NCBI RefSeq assembly: GCF_014805685.1
Contig: NC_060907.1
Location: 8,083,992 to 8,147,991, forward strand
DNA from: Silurus meridionalis
Lineage: Eukaryota > Chordata > Actinopteri > Siluriformes > Siluridae
Direction: 5' to 3'
Length of the DNA: 64,000 nt
Shown here piece after piece: positions 61,801 to 64,000 of the stretch. The position numbers were made by a program, and so were the translations under genes. Under the pieces are notes generated by a model. It searched no databases. It was not told where the DNA came from and was given only the letters and a program-made list of their open reading frames with translations. Position 1 is the stretch's first letter. Every line of letters begins with the position of its first letter.

Positions 61801-63771
61801 GGAGGAAGTGAGAGCAGCAATTAAGATGATGAAGAGTGAAAAGTTGGTAGGACCAGATTGTTTAAAATGATTTTGGAAGGTGAGAAGATGCCTGAGGAAT
61901 GGAGAAGGAGTGTGCTGGTACCGATCTTTAAGAACAAGGGAGATGTGCAGAGCTGCAGTAACTACAGGGGAATTAAGTTGATTAGTCACACCATGAAGTT
62001 ATGGGAAAGAGTAGTGGAAGCGAGGCTGAGAGAAGAGGTGACCATCTGTGAGCAACAGTATGGTTTCATGCCGAGGAAGAGCACCACAGATGCATTATTT
62101 GCTTTGAGAATGTTGATGGAGAAGTATAGAGATGGTCAGAAGGAGTTGCATTGTGTGTTTGTGGATTTAGAGAAAGCGTACGACAGAGTGTCGAGAGAGG
62201 AGTTGTGGTATTGTATGAGGAAGTCAGGTGTGTCAGAGAAGTATGTGAGGGTGGTGCAGGACATGTATGAGGAAGGTGAAGGTTGGACTGCATCAAGAAT
62301 CGGCTCTGAGCCCTTTCCAGTTTGAGGTGGTGATGGACAGGTTGATAGATGAGGTCAGACAAGAGTCTCCGTGGACCATAATGTTTGCGGATGATATTGT
62401 GATTTGTGGTAAGAGTAGAGAGCAGGTTGAGAAGAGCCTGGAGAGGTGGAGGTACGTGCTGGAGAGAAGGGGAATAAAGGTCAGTAAGAGTAAGACAGAG
62501 TACGTGTGTGAATAAGAGGGAGGGCAGTGGAGTGGTGCGGTTGGGTGGAAGAGGTGGAGAAGTTGGAGGAGTTCAGGTACCTGGGGGCAACAGTGCAAAG
62601 TAATGTAGAGTGTGTTAGAGAAGTGAAGAAAATAGTGCAGACAGGGTGGAGTGGGTGGAGAAGAGTGGCAGGAGTGATTTGTGATAGAAGAGTATCTGCA
62701 AGAGTGAAAGGGAAAGTTTATAGGACTGTGGTAAGACTCGTGATGTTGTATGGTTTAGAAACAGTGGCATTAAGTTAAAGACAGGAGGTGGAGCTGGAGG
62801 TAGCAGAGCTGAAGATGTTAAGGTTTTCGTTGGGAGTGACGAGAATGAAGAGTATTAGAAATGAGGGACAGCACATGTAGGATGTTTTGAAAACACGGTG
62901 AGGGAGGCGAGATTGAGATTGTTTGGACATGTGCAGAGGAGGGACATGGGGTATATCAGTAGGAGAATGCTGAGGATGGAGCCACCAGGAAGGAGGAAAA
63001 GAGGCAGACCAAGGAGGAGGTTTATGGATGTGGTCAGAGGAAGACATGCAGGTGTTGTTGTGAAAGAGGCAGATGTAGAGGACAGGGGTTATGGTGACGG
63101 ATGATCCGCTGTGGCGACCCCTAATGGGAGAAGCTGAAAGAAGAAGAAGAAACCAATACTTATATTGTTAATATGTAATAAATGTCATTTAAGGCAACCT
63201 GGTATAATCCTAAATATTTCACCACTCATTCAGGGTAATGCAGTAATCTGTCTTTCTGACTGTTTGGAAATGATGCCTGAAACTTTTTTTTTTTTTTTTT
63301 TTTTTATGTAAACAGGGAGTCAATTTTAAATATTAGTTCTAAACAGAGTGAGAATGTGAAGTAAAATCAAGAAATACAGCTCTTGCCTTTGTTTGTTTGA
63401 ATTCACCAGGCTTCCTGACTGAGGATTTGGTGAGCCACGAGGAGAACGGAGAGCAGAAGAAGTACATGGGCGTATGCGTCCTGCCAGGCGCGGGTCAACG
63501 CCATCGGAGGCTCGATGTCATCGTGGTGCCACAGAACGAATTTGCATGCGCCCTACTCTACTTCACAGGTTCGGCCCACTTCAACCGCTCCATGCGCGCA
63601 CTCGCCAAGACCAAGTCCATGAGCCTGTCCGAACACTCGCTGAACGCTGGCGTGGTGCGCAACCGTGGTGTGAAGGTGGTCCCAGGTTTTCCTCTGAGCA
63701 CACCTACTGAGAGGGCGGTCTTTAAACTCCTGGGCATCCCATACAGAGAGCCTCATGAGAGAGACTGGTAG
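52852..63771 (+). CDS. poll: DNA polymerase lambda, 8 exons, 558 aa
   Basis: Exons: 52852-52960, 54445-54742, 54960-55074, 56127-56447, 57002-57175, 59214-59342, 60150-60318, 63410-63771. Frame is kept throughout and the product ends ERDW like human POLL (575 aa). Family X polymerase for base-excision gap filling and nonhomologous end joining in the nucleus. Domains: basic N-terminus (KRHRP), BRCT about 37-135, a shortened linker to about 225, the 8-kDa dRP lyase domain with a helix-hairpin-helix ([13 protein letters not shown]296 corresponds to human lyase K312), then fingers, palm and thumb. Metal-binding aspartates are present: D411 and D413 (CGDVDV) and D474 (RRLDVIVVP), all offset by 16 from human D427, D429 and D490. 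The [11 protein letters not shown] motif is intact. It should be active. Introns hold a hAT-like element, Tc1 pieces, SINEs and a LINE. Confidence 0.97.
53072..53140. repeat. Short repeat with ACCGATTAATCGGT palindrome
   Basis: GGCCGACCGATTAATCGGTTTTGTCGATTAGTCGGC is an interrupted palindrome at 53080-53115. It resembles the end of a dispersed fish repeat, but the rest is not found here. poll intron 1. Confidence 0.5.
53340..53973. mobile_element. hAT-like MITE, diverged
   Basis: The right end reads CAGTAACGAATTACATTTACTTCCTAACTGCCCACCACTG, matching a common fish hAT-type terminus (CAGTGGTGGGCAGT when read inward). A left part with AGTAAAAGATAC and TACTTCAGTAAAATTC lies near 53375-53415. The left terminus is not clear. 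poll intron 1. Confidence 0.6.
55075..56126 (+). other. poll intron 3
   Basis: 1.05 kb with poly(A) runs near 55266 and 55436. No repeat family or exon recognised. Confidence 0.5.
56585..56800 (+). mobile_element. Tc1-like 3' end fragment
   Basis: GGGGGTGAATACTTATGCAA near 56625 and GAGTGAATACTTTTGCAAGGCACTGTA at the end are the inner and outer terminal repeats of a Tc1-like element. Only the 3' end remains. poll intron 4. Confidence 0.7.
57640..57780 (-). repeat. tRNA-derived SINE
   Basis: The minus strand opens with GGTGGTAGCTTAGTGGTTAA, a tRNA-like A box, followed by a B box (GAGTTCAAATCAGAGCC) and GGGCCCCTGAGCAAGGCCCT. poll intron 5. Confidence 0.82.
57877..58365 (-). mobile_element. 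Family F Tc1 derivative
   Basis: Family F blocks: TTTCCAAAAGTATTGGGTCA, CCACTCTTCTGGAAAGATGT, GACCTGGGGTGCAGTCAGCA and ATGCTGGAACAGGTTTGGG. poll intron 5. Confidence 0.75.
58596..58890 (+). mobile_element. RTE-type LINE 3' fragment
   Basis: Shares GGACATGTGCAGAGGAGGGA and GGATGGAGCCACCAGG with the LINE at 61085-63155. It ends at a GGTGACCCCCTACCGGGAGC box and an (ATG)n tail. poll intron 5. Confidence 0.82.
59343..60149 (+). other. poll intron 6
   Basis: 0.8 kb of unique sequence. No recognised repeat or RNA gene. Confidence 0.5.
60735..60875 (-). repeat. tRNA-derived SINE
   Basis: Same family as 57640-57780: GTGGTAGCTCAGTGGATAAG on the minus strand, then the body TTAAGGGCTTTGTTTAAGGG read in reverse. 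poll intron 7. Confidence 0.8.
61085..63155 (+). mobile_element. RTE-type LINE, 5' endonuclease deleted, frameshifted
   Basis: The 5' end carries GGTCCCAAGCCCGGATGAAT; the 3' end is GTGGCGACCCCTAATGGGAG and a GAAGAA-rich tail. The reverse transcriptase reads in broken frames between about 61650 and 62780: [20 protein letters not shown] (motif near 61900), [14 protein letters not shown] (62165-62210) and [10 protein letters not shown] (near 62380, the catalytic [F/Y]ADD box). Frameshifts near 61790 and 62325 and the lost endonuclease domain make it inactive. Same orientation as poll, intron 7. Confidence 0.9.
63280..63305. repeat. Poly(T) run upstream of poll exon 8
   Basis: About 26 T residues, roughly 100 bases before the exon 8 acceptor. 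Confidence 0.9.
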
Positions 63772-64000
63772 CAAGGACACTTTAGTTTTTCTTTGTTTTA
63801 GATTGACAGCTACTGAACCTAATATTTTTATCATTTTTATCTCATCATGTAGATCAGAGGTGCAAGGGTTAATTCTCACTCTTTATAGTGCTATTTATTT
63901 ATTGTGCTGCACGATGTTCATATTTATGATGAAATTGATTGTAATGGACATGCGGATGCAGAGATAATCATGTCAGTGATTGAATGTGTGCATGAGGTCC

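Noticed and set aside
61501..63104. Separate genes inside poll intron 7
   Set aside because: They are pieces of one RTE LINE, with reverse-transcriptase motifs and frameshifts.

Overview
This window is vertebrate nuclear DNA, almost certainly from a teleost fish. Genes are split by GT-AG introns, several Tc1/mariner families, an RTE-type LINE, tRNA-derived SINEs and hAT elements are dispersed through it, dinucleotide and tetranucleotide arrays are long and frequent, and the gene set is fish-like (a stonustoxin-family gene and a class II sugar transporter of the slc2a15 type beside fgf8). A catfish or other otophysan is plausible, but the sequence alone does not settle that.

Layout. 1-3.5 kb is packed with Tc1-like remnants, one split by a hAT element with a clean 8-bp target duplication. 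3.7-10.0 kb holds a partial gene whose exons join in frame into a stonustoxin-like (SNTX) region, a fibronectin type III domain and two galectin modules; its first exon is not in the window. 11.3-20.8 kb holds a complete 12-exon class II GLUT gene, best called slc2a15b (524 aa). 20.8-37.4 kb has no gene that I recognise and carries SINEs, Tc1 derivatives and microsatellites. 37.4-43.2 kb is a complete five-exon fgf8-subfamily gene, probably fgf8b (214 aa), whose large third intron contains an imperfect ~330-bp tandem repeat, a near-perfect 61-bp-arm hairpin and a CpG-rich patch. 43.2-47.7 kb is intergenic; fbxw4, which sits between dpcd and fgf8 in mammals, is not seen there. 47.9-51.9 kb (minus strand) is dpcd, complete in six exons (200 aa). 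52.9-63.8 kb (plus strand) is poll, DNA polymerase lambda, complete in eight exons (558 aa), with an RTE LINE in intron 7.

How the parts relate. slc2a15b and fgf8b match the known fgf8 neighbourhood, in which fgf8 enhancers can lie in neighbouring genes and gene deserts. dpcd and poll are head to head, 915 bp apart. That interval has an RFX-type X-box close to the ciliary gene dpcd and two ETS-type sites closer to poll. Exon boundaries were placed by reading splice sites, phases and protein similarity by eye; no search or alignment was run. Positions of old repeats are approximate to about 10-30 bases.
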